From contig QNFN01000103.1 of assembly GCA_003645555.1 (NCBI GenBank), positions 1 to 6,756 on the forward strand: 6,756 nt of DNA, given 5' to 3'. Position 1 is the first letter of the stretch. Every line of letters starts with the position of its first letter. A program made the translations under genes and the position numbers. The notes beneath the pieces were generated by a model. The model searched no databases. It was not told where the DNA came from and worked only from the letters and a program-made list of their open reading frames with translations. Of the stretch, positions 1 to 6,756 are shown one piece after another. This stretch comes from Gammaproteobacteria bacterium. Lineage in GTDB: Bacteria > Pseudomonadota > Gammaproteobacteria > QNFN01.

Positions 1-868
1 CCCGCAGCCGTTCGCCGATGCCTGCTACTCGTTCTGGCTCGGCGGCGATTTCATCAAGAACGACGAGCCGCAAGGCAACCAGGTGTTCGCCCCGTTGAAG
101 GAGACCATCCCGCTGGTAGCCGATGCCATGCGCCGCGCCCAGGATGAGACCGGCGAAGCGAAACTCTTCTCGGCCAACATCACCGCCGACGACTACCACG
201 AGATGGTCGCGCGCGGCGAGTTCATCCTGGAGACCTTCGCCGAGAACGCCGACCACGTCGCCTTCCTGGTCGACGGCTACGTCGCCGGCCCGGCCGCCGT
301 GACCACGGCGCGGCGCCAGTTCCCGAACCAGTACCTGCACTACCACCGTGCCGGCCACGGGGCCGTCACTTCGCCGCAGACGAAGCGCGGCTACACCGCC
401 TTCGTGCACTGCAAGATGGCACGTCTTTCGGGTGCCTCCGGCATCCACACCGGGACCATGGGCTACGGCAAGATGGAAGGTGAAAATGACGACCGTGCGA
501 TCGCCTACATGATCGAGCGCGACAGCGCCGACGGCCCCTTCTACCACCAGGAGTGGCTCGGCATGAATCCGACCACGCCGATCATCTCCGGCGGCATGAA
601 CGCACTGCGCGTTCCCGGCTTCTTCGCCAATCTCGGCCACAGCAACCTGATCATGACGGCTGGCGGCGGCGCCTTTGGACATATCGACGGCCCGGTGGCC
701 GGAGCGCAGTCGCTACGCCAGGCCGAGCAGTGCTGGAAGGCCGGTGCCGACCCGGTCGAATTCGCCAAGGAGCACCACGAGTTCGCCCGCGCCTTCGAAT
801 CGTTCCCGAGTGACGCTGACAAGATCTTCCCGGGCTGGCGGGACCGGCTCGGCGTCGCTGCCGCCTGA
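1..868 (+). CDS. cbbM: Form II RuBisCO large chain (3' part; start lies left of the window)
   Basis: Ribulose-1,5-bisphosphate carboxylase/oxygenase, the cytoplasmic CO2-fixing enzyme of the Calvin-Benson-Bassham cycle, form II (large subunits only). The open frame enters from the left edge, first full codon at base 2, so the GTG at 83 is internal and not a start. Visible motifs in order: [14 protein letters not shown], with the carbamylated Lys at 56-58 and the Mg-binding Asp and Glu at 62-67; HYHRAGHG, with His at 344; the loop 6 motif GYGKMEGE, with Lys at 470; PIISGGM, with Ser at 587; and TAGGGAFGH. Taking the first Lys as K191 of the Rhodospirillum rubrum enzyme, the others fall exactly on H287, K329 and S368. 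The full protein would be about 460 residues, normal for form II. All key active-site residues in view are intact, so the gene looks functional. A terminator follows directly, so no cbbQ or cbbO is co-transcribed downstream. Confidence 0.97.
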   Translation, partial: PQPFADACYSFWLGGDFIKNDEPQGNQVFAPLKETIPLVADAMRRAQDETGEAKLFSANITADDYHEMVARGEFILETFAENADHVAFLVDGYVAGPAAVTTARRQFPNQYLHYHRAGHGAVTSPQTKRGYTAFVHCKMARLSGASGIHTGTMGYGKMEGENDDRAIAYMIERDSADGPFYHQEWLGMNPTTPIISGGMNALRVPGFFANLGHSNLIMTAGGGAFGHIDGPVAGAQSLRQAEQCWKAGADPVEFAKEHHEFARAFESFPSDADKIFPGWRDRLGVAAA

Positions 869-891
869 CGGCAAACCTCCTCCCTCGATTC

Positions 892-921
892 CGGCAGGCC
901 CACGGGCCTGCCGTCCTTTTT
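892..921 (+). terminator. Rho-independent terminator of cbbM
   Basis: The sequence shows a perfect 9-bp GC-rich stem (892-900 with 905-913, CGGCAGGCC/GGCCTGCCG) closed by a CACG loop, followed by TCCTTTTT. It begins 24 bases after the cbbM stop and lies before purC. This is a textbook intrinsic terminator for + strand transcription. It should separate cbbM from purC, which would then need its own promoter in the short stretch 922-980. I see no convincing -35/-10 pair there. Confidence 0.92.
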
Positions 922-980
922 CATGCGCCCCGCTTGTGGCTTAATACGCCCCCCAAGAAGTCGTCCAGGGACAATCCCCG

Positions 981-1880
981 ATGAGTGCCGTACCCGACAC
1001 CCTCTACCAGTCCGAGCTCTCCAGTCTTGAGTTGATCGGACGCGGCAAAGTCCGCGACCTCTACGCCATCGACGACGATCACCTGATGATCGTCACCACC
1101 GACCGGCTCTCCGCCTTCGACGTCATCCTGCCAACGGCCATCCCCGGCAAGGGCGCCGTGCTGACCACGGTGTCGCTCTTCTGGTTCGAGCGCATGCGCG
1201 ACGTCATCCCCAACCACCTGGCCACGCTGTCGCTCAGCGACGTCCTCAGCAACCGCGAGGAGCGCGAACAGGTCCATGGCCGGGCGATGATCGTTCGCCG
1301 CCTGCGGCCACTGCCCATCGAGGCGGTGGTGCGTGGCTACCTGGTCGGCTCGGGCTGGAAGGACTATCAGCGTGATGGCTCGGTCTGTGGCATTCCGTTG
1401 CCAACCGGCCTACAGCTTGCCGAGAAACTGCCGACGCCGCTCTACACCCCGTCGACCAAGGCCGAGGCAGGTGACCACGACGAGAACATCGACTATCAGA
1501 AAACCGTCGAGTTGATCGGCCCCAAGCTGGCCGAGAAGGTGCGCGATGTCAGTCTGCAAATCTACGGCAAGGCACGCGACTATGCGGCCGGACGCGGCAT
1601 TATCATCGCCGACACCAAGTTCGAATTTGGCCTCGACAACAAGGGGCAGATGATCCTGATCGACGAGGCACTGACTCCGGATTCGTCACGCTTCTGGCCG
1701 CTCGACGGTTACCGTACGGGTATCAGCCCACCAAGCTTCGACAAGCAGTTTGTTCGCGACTACCTCGAGACCCTCGACTGGAACAAGCAACCACCTGGTC
1801 CCGAACTCCCCGACGATGTGGCACGCAAGACGGCAGAGAAGTACCTCGAGGCACAACGACGCCTGATCGGGGCAATCTAA
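981..1880 (+). CDS. purC: Phosphoribosylaminoimidazole-succinocarboxamide synthase (SAICAR synthetase)
   Basis: Cytoplasmic enzyme of purine biosynthesis that joins CAIR and aspartate with ATP to give SAICAR. It has 299 residues, the longer type shared with yeast Ade1, not the ~237-residue E. coli type. Visible motifs: the N-terminal nucleotide-binding stretch GRGKVRDLY (residues 20-28); [13 protein letters not shown] (39-51); the first family signature around [16 protein letters not shown] (111-126); the second signature ADTKFEFG (210-217); and [12 protein letters not shown] (228-239). The ATG at 981 is favoured because AGGGA at 967-971 sits 9 bases upstream and the first family motif begins about 20 residues in. 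The gene lies between a terminator on the left and a hairpin on the right, so it is probably a single transcription unit. It is not part of the Calvin cycle. From memory, purC next to pgk-pyk-fba is common in betaproteobacteria, but there it usually runs in the same direction. Here it converges on fba. Confidence 0.96.
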   Translation: MSAVPDTLYQSELSSLELIGRGKVRDLYAIDDDHLMIVTTDRLSAFDVILPTAIPGKGAVLTTVSLFWFERMRDVIPNHLATLSLSDVLSNREEREQVHGRAMIVRRLRPLPIEAVVRGYLVGSGWKDYQRDGSVCGIPLPTGLQLAEKLPTPLYTPSTKAEAGDHDENIDYQKTVELIGPKLAEKVRDVSLQIYGKARDYAAGRGIIIADTKFEFGLDNKGQMILIDEALTPDSSRFWPLDGYRTGISPPSFDKQFVRDYLETLDWNKQPPGPELPDDVARKTAEKYLEAQRRLIGAI

Positions 1881-1888
1881 TTGAGAGA

Positions 1889-1916
1889 GGGGTCAGAGTA
1901 AGCCTACTCTGACCCC
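1889..1916 (+). terminator. Perfect 12-bp hairpin after purC, possible terminator or repeat-element end
   Basis: GGGGTCAGAGTA (1889-1900) and its exact reverse complement TACTCTGACCCC (1905-1916) are separated by the 4-base loop AGCC. The hairpin begins 9 bases after the purC stop and could end purC transcripts. However, it is followed by CTTCCTG and not by a T run, so it is not a classical intrinsic terminator for the + strand. On the - strand it is followed by TCTCTCAATT, which is also weak. The same right arm recurs at 1942-1953. That recurrence suggests a repeat-element end and not simply a terminator. The structure is certain from the sequence; the role is inferred. Confidence 0.6.
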
Positions 1917-1962
1917 CTTCCTGACCCGCTTCCTGCAAGCCTACTCTGACCCCCCTTCCTGC
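1900..1962. repeat. Short direct repeats built on the CTACTCTGACCCC unit
   Basis: Two near-identical copies of AAGCCTACTCTGACCCC followed by CTTCCTG lie at 1900-1923 and 1937-1961. They differ by one C in the C run (5 versus 6). Between them, at 1921-1936, is a shorter related unit, CTGACCCGCTTCCTGC. Both full copies contain the 12-mer that pairs with 1889-1900, so the left arm can form a tight hairpin with the near copy or a longer-loop hairpin with the distant copy. No coding frame of interest covers the region. Confidence 0.8.
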
Positions 1963-1974
1963 ATGGCAGCTCAC

Positions 1975-2043
1975 TGTAGGAGGAGGCCCGCCCACGGGCC
2001 GATATTCCTGACGCCGAATCGCGGAGGGGACACCGCTTCTACA
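1975..2043. repeat. Inverted pair of GTAG-headed REP-like palindromes (REPIN/BIME-like unit)
   Basis: The left half starts TGTAG (1975-1979) and contains a perfect 6-bp stem GGCCCG/CGGGCC (1985-1990 with 1995-2000, loop CCCA), then GATATTC. The right half, read on the - strand, starts TGTAG (2043-2039) and contains a GCGG/CCGC stem (2036-2033 with 2024-2021), then GATTC. The two units therefore face each other with their GTAG heads outward. Known of the family: REP sequences associated with RAYT transposases carry a 5' GTAG-type tetranucleotide before an imperfect palindrome, often occur as inverted pairs, and prefer intergenic sites such as this convergent one. No transposase gene is present in the window, so any mobility would depend on an enzyme elsewhere. 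The halves differ in their stem sequences, so the pair is not a perfect palindrome. Confidence 0.65.
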
Positions 2044-2055
2044 CCCTCCGATCCG

Positions 2056-2070
2056 CTGCAGGAGGCCCGC
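2056..2070 (+). repeat. Truncated REP-like fragment abutting the fba stop codon
   Basis: CTGCAGGAGGCCCGC resembles the head of the REP-like unit at 1974-1990 (CTGTAGGAGGAGGCCCG): GCAG replaces GTAG, three bases are missing, and there is no right arm. It ends exactly where the fba stop codon begins. It could be a decayed third repeat, but the match is short and could be chance in GC-rich DNA. Confidence 0.3.
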
Positions 2071-3135
2071 TTAGTTCACCTCGGGATCAAGTGCGCCGCT
2101 GGCGTAGCGGTTGGCCATAACCTCCAACGAGTCCGGCACGATCCTGTCGGCCATGCCGGCGCTGCCGAACGCCTCGTAGCGCTCCCTGCAGATGGCGCTC
2201 ATCGCCTGGGTCGCCTCCTTGAGGTACTTGCGCGGATCGAAGTTGGCGGCATTATCGTGCAGGTGGCGACGTACCGAGCCGGTCGATGCCATACGCAGGT
2301 CGGTGTCGATATTGACCTTGCGTACCCCGTGCCTGATGCCCTCGACAACCTCCTCGACCGGCACGCCGTAGGTCTGACCCATCTCGCCACCGTACTGGTT
2401 GATGATCGCCAGCCACTCCTGTGGTACCGCCGATGAACCGTGCATCACCAGGTGGGTCTTGGGGATACGGGCATGGATCTGCTTGACCCGATCGATGGCA
2501 AGAATGTCGCCGGTCGGCGGCCGGGTAAACTTGTAGGCGCCGTGACTGGTACCGATGGCGATCGCCAACGCGTCGACGCCAGTCTGCTTGACGAAGTCGG
2601 CGGCCTGTTCCGGGTCGGTCAGCAGCATCTCCTTGTCGAGCTTGCCCTCGGCGCCGTGGCCGTCCTCCTCGCCCATCTCGCCGGTCTCCAGCGAGCCGAG
2701 GCAGCCGAGTTCACCTTCGACCGAAACGCCGCCGGCGTGCGCCATGTCGACCACGCGACGGGTGACGTCGACGTTGTAGTCGTACTCCGATGGCGTCTTC
2801 ATGTCCGCCATCAGCGAGCCGTCCATCATCACCGAGGTGAACCCGGACTGGATTGAGCGCAGGCAGACGGCCGGCTCAGAGCCATGATCCTGGTGCATAC
2901 AGATCGGGATGTGCGGGTAGGCCTCGGCCGCTGCCAGCACCAGGTGGCGCAAGAACGCCTCGCCGGCATACTTCCGGGCCCCGGCCGAACCCTGCAGGAT
3001 CACCGGGCTCGAGACGGCATCGGCCGCCTGCATGATCGCCTGGATCTGCTCCATGTTGTTGACGTTGAACGCCGGCAGCCCGTAGCCGTTCTCGGCCGCG
3101 TGGTCCAGCAGTTGGCGTAGCGATACCAGTGCCAT
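2071..3135 (-). CDS. fba: Class II fructose-1,6-bisphosphate aldolase, Calvin-cycle subtype
   Basis: Zinc-dependent aldolase that reversibly condenses glyceraldehyde 3-phosphate and DHAP to fructose 1,6-bisphosphate. In autotrophs of this subtype (often named CbbA) it also makes sedoheptulose 1,7-bisphosphate. It has 354 residues, the usual length for the Calvin-cycle class IIB subtype. Visible: the N-terminal AFNVNN (residues 22-27); MHQDHG, with the probable catalytic Asp83 and zinc ligand His84; the loop [13 protein letters not shown] (139-151); GTSHGAYKF, with zinc ligand His198; HLVMHGSS, with zinc ligand His232; and the phosphate-binding NIDTD (275-279). The ATG at 3135 has a strong GAGGAG site (3147-3142) 6 bases upstream and matches the usual family start [13 protein letters not shown]. 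It lies downstream of gap, pgk and pyk on the same strand, 115 bases from pyk, so it may be transcribed with them, from its own promoter, or both. It converges on purC. Confidence 0.97.
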   Translation of the reverse strand: MALVSLRQLLDHAAENGYGLPAFNVNNMEQIQAIMQAADAVSSPVILQGSAGARKYAGEAFLRHLVLAAAEAYPHIPICMHQDHGSEPAVCLRSIQSGFTSVMMDGSLMADMKTPSEYDYNVDVTRRVVDMAHAGGVSVEGELGCLGSLETGEMGEEDGHGAEGKLDKEMLLTDPEQAADFVKQTGVDALAIAIGTSHGAYKFTRPPTGDILAIDRVKQIHARIPKTHLVMHGSSAVPQEWLAIINQYGGEMGQTYGVPVEEVVEGIRHGVRKVNIDTDLRMASTGSVRRHLHDNAANFDPRKYLKEATQAMSAICRERYEAFGSAGMADRIVPDSLEVMANRYASGALDPEVN

Positions 3136-3250
3136 CTCTCTCTCCTCTTGTTCGTTGTGCGCTTGGTAACCCCTGATGACGTCAGGATGAAGTAGCTTGT
3201 GCTACAGACGATCCGGATTTGATCAAAGGCTCCCTGGTTAACCGGTCGTG
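3136..3250 (-). promoter_or_regulatory. Palindrome-rich pyk-fba spacer, candidate regulatory or processing region
   Basis: This gap is far wider than the other junctions of the cluster. It holds several short dyad symmetries: CCTGA/TCAGG around TGACG (3172-3186, containing the palindrome TGACGTCA), GTAGC/GCTAC around TTGT (3192-3205), ATCCGGAT (3211-3218), TTTGATCAAA (3218-3227) and GGTTAACC (3236-3243). Only the fba ribosome binding site (3147-3142) is certain. A - strand promoter is possible, for example TTGATC (3226-3221) with TAGCAC 16 bases on, but the match to sigma-70 consensus is poor. Operator, mRNA-processing hairpins and weak attenuation are all open. No T run follows either hairpin, so there is no classical terminator between pyk and fba. 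Confidence 0.35.
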
Positions 3251-4726
3251 TCAGGCGGCCGGCGGCGGGGAGTCATCGACCTGCAGGATCTTCATGGCAC
3301 TGGTGCCACCATGAACACCGGTCATATCACCCTTGGTAGCAATGACGAGATCGCCCGGTGCGACCACCTCCTCCTCACGCAGCACTGCGATCAGTGCGCG
3401 ATTGATCGCGGAATGGTCGTTACCGGTCGGGGTAAACAGGATCGGGAAAACACCGCGGTAGAGGGTCACCCGACGCAAGGTTTGCCGGTGCGGAGTCATG
3501 GCATAGATCGGGATGCCGGAGCCCGCACGGGACATCCACAACGGCGTGTCGCCCGTCTCGGTCAGCGCTGCGATCGCCTTGACCGGCAAGCGGTTGGCGA
3601 CATAGATCGCCGCACTTGCAATCGACTCGTCGACCCGGGAGAAGGCCTCGTCAGCGCAGTAGCTGCCGGCCATCACCTCGCGCTGGCGCTCGGCGCCCTC
3701 ACAAATTCGTGACATGGCCGCCACCGCCTCAACCGGGTGGCTACCGACCGCCGTCTCCTCGGAGAGCATCACCGCGTCGGTGCCATCGATCACGGCGTTG
3801 GCAACATCGAGCACCTCGGCCCGGGTCGGTTGCGACGCATGGACCATCGACTGCATCATCTGGGTTGCGGTGATCACGGCCCGGTCGGCATCGCGCGCAA
3901 GACGAATCAACCGCTTCTGCACACCCGGCAACTCGGCATCGCCGATCTCGACGCCGAGGTCACCGCGCGCAACCATGATGGCGTCAGCGGCCCGGGTGAT
4001 CTCGGCGGCGGCCACCACCGCCTCGGCACGCTCGATCTTGGCAATGATCCGGCCGGTGCCGCCAGCCTTCTCGAACAGGCGGCGTGCCTCGTGCACATCG
4101 GCGGCCGAGCGCGGGAACGACAACGCCAGGTAGTCAGCCTCCAGTTCCGCCGCCAGCCACATGTCGGTCCGATCCTTGTCGGTCAGCGCCGGTGCCGACA
4201 GCCCGCCACCCAGTTTATTGATCCCCTTGTGGCTCGACAGCATTCCACCAATTTCGACACGAGTGTCGATGCGCCCACCGGCGACACCGGTCACCTCGAG
4301 CACCAGACGGCCATCATCGAGCAGCAACCGGTCGCCGGCGACGACATCGCTCGCCAGGCCAGCATAGGCGCAGCCAACACGATTCACGTCCCCTTCATCA
4401 TCACCGCAGGCGATGTCGAGTACGAACCCGGCCCCCTCGACCAGTTCGACCGGACCGTCGCGGAAGCTGCCGGTACGGATCTTCGGCCCCTGCAGGTCGA
4501 CCAGCAGGCCAACCTCCACATCGGCGGCGGCGGCGGCCTCGCGCAGACGCACGACCCGTGCCCGGTGATCATCGGCGGTGCCGTGAGAGAGGTTGACCCG
4601 GGCGACGTTCATGCCCGCCGCGATCAGCGCAGCGAGGGTCTCCGGGGCATCGACCGCCGGACCGAGCGTAGCGACGATCTTGGTCCGGCGTGGTGTGGCC
4701 GGTTTTCCCAGGTGCGGGCGGCTCAT
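3251..4726 (-). CDS. pyk: Pyruvate kinase, PykA-like
   Basis: Cytoplasmic enzyme that transfers phosphate from phosphoenolpyruvate to ADP, giving pyruvate and ATP. It has 491 residues, in the normal range. Visible: [10 protein letters not shown] (14-23); [11 protein letters not shown] with Arg43, Asn45 and Ser47; [10 protein letters not shown] (77-86) leading into the B domain; [19 protein letters not shown] (164-182); the active-site signature [11 protein letters not shown] (227-237) with Lys230 and Glu232; [10 protein letters not shown] with Asp256; and [10 protein letters not shown] with Thr288. The C-terminal domain is complete, ending near [18 protein letters not shown]. Its overall pattern matches E. 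coli PykA (type II) better than PykF. Lys82 stands where K+-dependent enzymes have Glu (E117 of rabbit muscle), which in this family goes with K+-independent activity. Its start overlaps the pgk stop as ATGA (4726-4723). A GAGGAG site (4740-4735) lies 8 bases upstream inside pgk, so translation is probably coupled. Confidence 0.97.
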   Translation of the reverse strand: MSRPHLGKPATPRRTKIVATLGPAVDAPETLAALIAAGMNVARVNLSHGTADDHRARVVRLREAAAAADVEVGLLVDLQGPKIRTGSFRDGPVELVEGAGFVLDIACGDDEGDVNRVGCAYAGLASDVVAGDRLLLDDGRLVLEVTGVAGGRIDTRVEIGGMLSSHKGINKLGGGLSAPALTDKDRTDMWLAAELEADYLALSFPRSAADVHEARRLFEKAGGTGRIIAKIERAEAVVAAAEITRAADAIMVARGDLGVEIGDAELPGVQKRLIRLARDADRAVITATQMMQSMVHASQPTRAEVLDVANAVIDGTDAVMLSEETAVGSHPVEAVAAMSRICEGAERQREVMAGSYCADEAFSRVDESIASAAIYVANRLPVKAIAALTETGDTPLWMSRAGSGIPIYAMTPHRQTLRRVTLYRGVFPILFTPTGNDHSAINRALIAVLREEEVVAPGDLVIATKGDMTGVHGGTSAMKILQVDDSPPPAA

Positions 4727-5898
4727 GCGGCACGCTCCTCTAGCATGGCCACGGCGGGCAGCGTCTTGCCCTCGAGGAACTCAAGGAAGGCACCGCCCCC
4801 GGTCGAGATGTAGGAGATCCGATCGGCGATGGCGTACTTGGCGATGGCGGCCAGGGTATCGCCACCACCGGCGATCGAGAAAGCGTTGCTGGCGGCGATC
4901 GCCTCGGCAAGGGTCCGGGTGCCAGCCCCGAACTGGTCGAACTCGAACACCCCGACCGGTCCGTTCCAGACCACGGTCCCGGCCGTGGCAAGCGACGCGG
5001 CCAGGCGCCGGGCCGTTTCCGGACCGATGTCGAAAATCATGTCGTCGTCGGTGACGGCCTCGACCGGCTTGATCACGGCCGCGGCGTCGGCGGCGAAGGC
5101 CTTGCCGCAGACCACGTCAGTCGGCACCGGGATCTCGCCACCGGCGGCCTTTGCTGCGGCGATCAGCCGCTGTGCTTCCGGCACCAGGTCCGGCTCGTAG
5201 AGCGATTTGCCAACGTTATGGCCGGCTGCGGCGATGAAGGTGTTGGCAATACCGCCCCCGACGATCAGCCCATCGACCACCTTCGACAGGCTGTCGAGAA
5301 CGGTCAGCTTGGTCGAGACCTTGGAGCCACCGACGATGGCAACCATCGGCCGGGTCGGCGCGTCGAGGGCCTGGGCCAGGGCATCGAGCTCACCGACCAA
5401 CAGCGGGCCGGCACAGGCGACGGGGGCAAACCGGGCGACCCCGTGGGTCGATGCCTGGGCCCGGTGGGCGGTGCCAAAGGCATCCATGACGAAGATGTCG
5501 CACAGCCCCGCCATGCGCCGGGCCAGCACCTCGTCATCCTTCTTCTCGCCCTGGTTGAAGCGGACGTTTTCGGCCAGCGCCACCGCACCGTCAGCCAGCT
5601 CGATGCCAGCCAGCCAGTCGCTGACCAGCGGCACCGGGCGTCCGAGCAGTTCACCCAGCGCCGCAGCGACCGGAGCCAGCGAGAATTGCGGGTCGGGCTC
5701 ACCCTCGACCGGGCGACCGAGATGCGACATCAGCAGCACCCGTGCACCCGCCTCGATGGCGTGACGAATGGTCGGCAGCGCCGCCCGCAACCGAGTGTCG
5801 TCGGCGACGGCACCGTCGCGCAGCGGCACGTTGAGGTCCTCGCGGATCAGCAGCCGCTGACCCGCCAGGTCCAGGTCGGTCATTTTCAGCACAGCCAT
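4723..5898 (-). CDS. pgk: Phosphoglycerate kinase
   Basis: Cytoplasmic monomeric kinase that interconverts 3-phosphoglycerate + ATP and 1,3-bisphosphoglycerate + ADP. In the Calvin cycle it runs toward the bisphosphate. It has 391 residues, close to the 387 of E. coli, with which it shares long stretches from memory. N-terminal 3-PGA site: IREDLNVPL (18-26) with Arg19, Asp21 and Asn23, and SHLGRP (58-63). Also visible: [14 protein letters not shown] (137-150), [10 protein letters not shown] (188-197), [10 protein letters not shown] (212-221), and the C-terminal nucleotide site [12 protein letters not shown] (309-320) with GGGDT (344-348). The start [13 protein letters not shown] matches the family N-terminus, although its Shine-Dalgarno sequence is weak (GAAGCGTCGACG before ATG). 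It begins 10 bases after the gap stop, which suggests coupling to gap translation. It overlaps pyk by 4 bases at its end. Confidence 0.98.
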   Translation of the reverse strand: MAVLKMTDLDLAGQRLLIREDLNVPLRDGAVADDTRLRAALPTIRHAIEAGARVLLMSHLGRPVEGEPDPQFSLAPVAAALGELLGRPVPLVSDWLAGIELADGAVALAENVRFNQGEKKDDEVLARRMAGLCDIFVMDAFGTAHRAQASTHGVARFAPVACAGPLLVGELDALAQALDAPTRPMVAIVGGSKVSTKLTVLDSLSKVVDGLIVGGGIANTFIAAAGHNVGKSLYEPDLVPEAQRLIAAAKAAGGEIPVPTDVVCGKAFAADAAAVIKPVEAVTDDDMIFDIGPETARRLAASLATAGTVVWNGPVGVFEFDQFGAGTRTLAEAIAASNAFSIAGGGDTLAAIAKYAIADRISYISTGGGAFLEFLEGKTLPAVAMLEERAA

Positions 5899-5908
5899 CG
5901 TCGACGCT

Positions 5909-6756
5909 TCAGCCCGCGTTGATCAGGGCAATGGTGGTGTCGAGCATGCGGTTCGAGAAGCCCCACTCGTTGTCGTACCACGAGCAGACCTTGACCAGCG
6001 TCCCCTCGGAGACCTTGGTCAGCGACGCCTCGTACATCGACGAGTGCGGATTGTGGTTGAAGTCGATCGACACCAGCGGCTCGTCATTGACCGCCAACAC
6101 CCCCTTGAGGTCGCCGGCGGCAGCCTCGCGCAGGATGGCATCAACCTCTTCGACACTGGTCGACCGCGCGGCGACAAAATTCAGGTCGACCACCGAAACG
6201 TTGATGATCGGCACGCGCATCGCATAGCCGTCGAGCTTGCCGTTCAACTCCGGCAGCACCAGGCCGACCGCGGAAGCCGCGCCGGTCTTGGTCGGGATCA
6301 TCGACTGGGGCGCTGCACGCGCCCGGCGCAAATCGGAATGGTAGACGTCGGTCAACACCTGGTCATTGGTGTAAGCGTGGATGGTCGTCATCAGGCCGTT
6401 AACCACGCCGATGGCATCGTGCAACGGCTTGACCAGCGGCGCCAGGCAGTTGGTCGTGCACGAGGCATTGGAGATAACGGTGTCGGAGGCCTTGAGCACG
6501 TCATGGTTGACGCCGTAGACGATGGTGGCATCGACGTCCTTGCCGCCAGGGGCGGAAATGATCACCTTCCTGGCACCGGCGGCGAGATGGGCCGAGGCCT
6601 TCTCCTTGCTGGCGAAGAAACCGGTCGACTCATGCACGACGTCAACGCCGAGCTCGCTCCACGGCAGCTTCGACGGGTCGCGCTCGGCAAAGACGCGGAT
6701 GCGGTCGCCGTTGACGATCAGGTGGTCGCCATCGACGGTGACCTCGCCCGGGAACG
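5909..6756 (-). CDS. gap: Glyceraldehyde-3-phosphate dehydrogenase (C-terminal ~281 residues; start lies right of the window)
   Basis: Tetrameric enzyme that interconverts 1,3-bisphosphoglycerate and glyceraldehyde 3-phosphate using NAD(P)H, following Pgk in carbon fixation. The frame is open to the right edge (first full codon 6754-6752, reading FPGEVTVDG), so the GTG at 6637 is internal. Visible: [16 protein letters not shown]; the catalytic motif SNASCTTNC, with the nucleophilic Cys at 6460-6458; [10 protein letters not shown], with the activating His at 6379-6377, the canonical 27 residues after the Cys; the S-loop [28 protein letters not shown]; and the C-terminal [13 protein letters not shown]. 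About 50 residues holding the N-terminal Rossmann glycine motif are outside, so NAD versus NADP preference cannot be settled. The S-loop has VY where strictly NAD-specific enzymes have LP. It is the most upstream visible gene of the gap-pgk-pyk(-fba) set; its promoter is outside the window. It could be named cbbG, but gap is safer. Confidence 0.96.
   Translation of the reverse strand, partial: FPGEVTVDGDHLIVNGDRIRVFAERDPSKLPWSELGVDVVHESTGFFASKEKASAHLAAGARKVIISAPGGKDVDATIVYGVNHDVLKASDTVISNASCTTNCLAPLVKPLHDAIGVVNGLMTTIHAYTNDQVLTDVYHSDLRRARAAPQSMIPTKTGAASAVGLVLPELNGKLDGYAMRVPIINVSVVDLNFVAARSTSVEEVDAILREAAAGDLKGVLAVNDEPLVSIDFNHNPHSSMYEASLTKVSEGTLVKVCSWYDNEWGFSNRMLDTTIALINAG

Noticed and set aside
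541..924. A 127-codon - strand open frame opposite the end of cbbM, beginning in the terminator
   Set aside because: Antisense to the most conserved part of RuBisCO, and its start lies within or next to the terminator T run.
941..947. TTAATAC before purC as a -10 box
   Set aside because: It matches the sigma-70 consensus poorly and has no credible -35 at a proper distance. purC must have a promoter, but I cannot place it.
921..1277. A 118-codon - strand open frame opposite the start of purC
   Set aside because: Acidic, low-information antisense translation of purC; no ribosome site or neighbour supports it.
1900..1962. CRISPR-like direct repeats
   Set aside because: There are only two full copies, separated by a related sequence and not a unique spacer, with no cas genes. 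They are better explained as an interspersed repeat element.
1963..2436. A 157-codon + strand open frame running from the repeat spacer into fba
   Set aside because: It starts inside the repeat region and continues antisense to conserved fba sequence. The translation has no family resemblance.
3218..3227. TTTGATCAAA as an FNR/CRP-type operator
   Set aside because: FNR sites need four bases between the TTGAT and ATCAA halves; here they are fused, so it is only a short palindrome.
3737..4813. A 358-codon open frame on the + strand opposite pyk and the end of pgk
   Set aside because: It is antisense to two clear enzyme genes. Its translation is rich in His, Arg, Gln and Gly with no domain motif, as expected opposite GC-rich coding DNA. 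It has no supporting context.
5218..5922. A 234-codon + strand open frame opposite pgk
   Set aside because: Antisense shadow of pgk with the same compositional signature; no recognisable motif.

Overview
The window is a carbon-fixation and lower-glycolysis neighbourhood from a GC-rich proteobacterium. The proteins read like gamma- or betaproteobacterial versions: Pgk is very close to the E. coli type from memory, pyruvate kinase is PykA-like, and the aldolase is the Calvin-cycle subtype of class II. A form II RuBisCO (CbbM) next to them points to an autotroph or facultative autotroph, such as a sulfur-oxidising or purple phototrophic bacterium. The genus cannot be decided from this sequence.

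Layout. On the + strand, the last ~288 codons of cbbM (1-868) end in a strong intrinsic terminator (892-921). They are followed by a complete purC (981-1880). On the - strand, reading from the right edge inward, are the 3' part of gap (6756-5909), then pgk (5898-4723), pyk (4726-3251) and fba (3135-2071). The gap-pgk spacing is 10 bases, and pgk and pyk overlap by ATGA. A palindrome-rich 115-base gap separates pyk from fba. The two gene blocks converge, with purC and fba tail to tail.

The 190-base convergent spacer (1881-2070) is the most structured non-coding stretch. Next to the purC stop it holds a perfect 12-bp inverted repeat whose right arm recurs 37 bases downstream, so two mutually exclusive hairpins are possible. 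Next to fba it holds an inverted pair of GTAG-headed REP-like palindromes (a REPIN/BIME-like unit), followed by a decayed partial copy.

How the genes work together: RuBisCO makes 3-phosphoglycerate, and Pgk and Gap reduce it to triose phosphate. Fba condenses trioses to FBP, and in autotrophs of this type also makes sedoheptulose bisphosphate. Pyruvate kinase drains carbon from the 3-PGA side to pyruvate. PurC belongs to purine synthesis and is metabolically separate. I see no sign of a new multi-gene system. The items worth a second look are the repeat nest, the pyk-fba spacer and some residue-level features of the enzymes.
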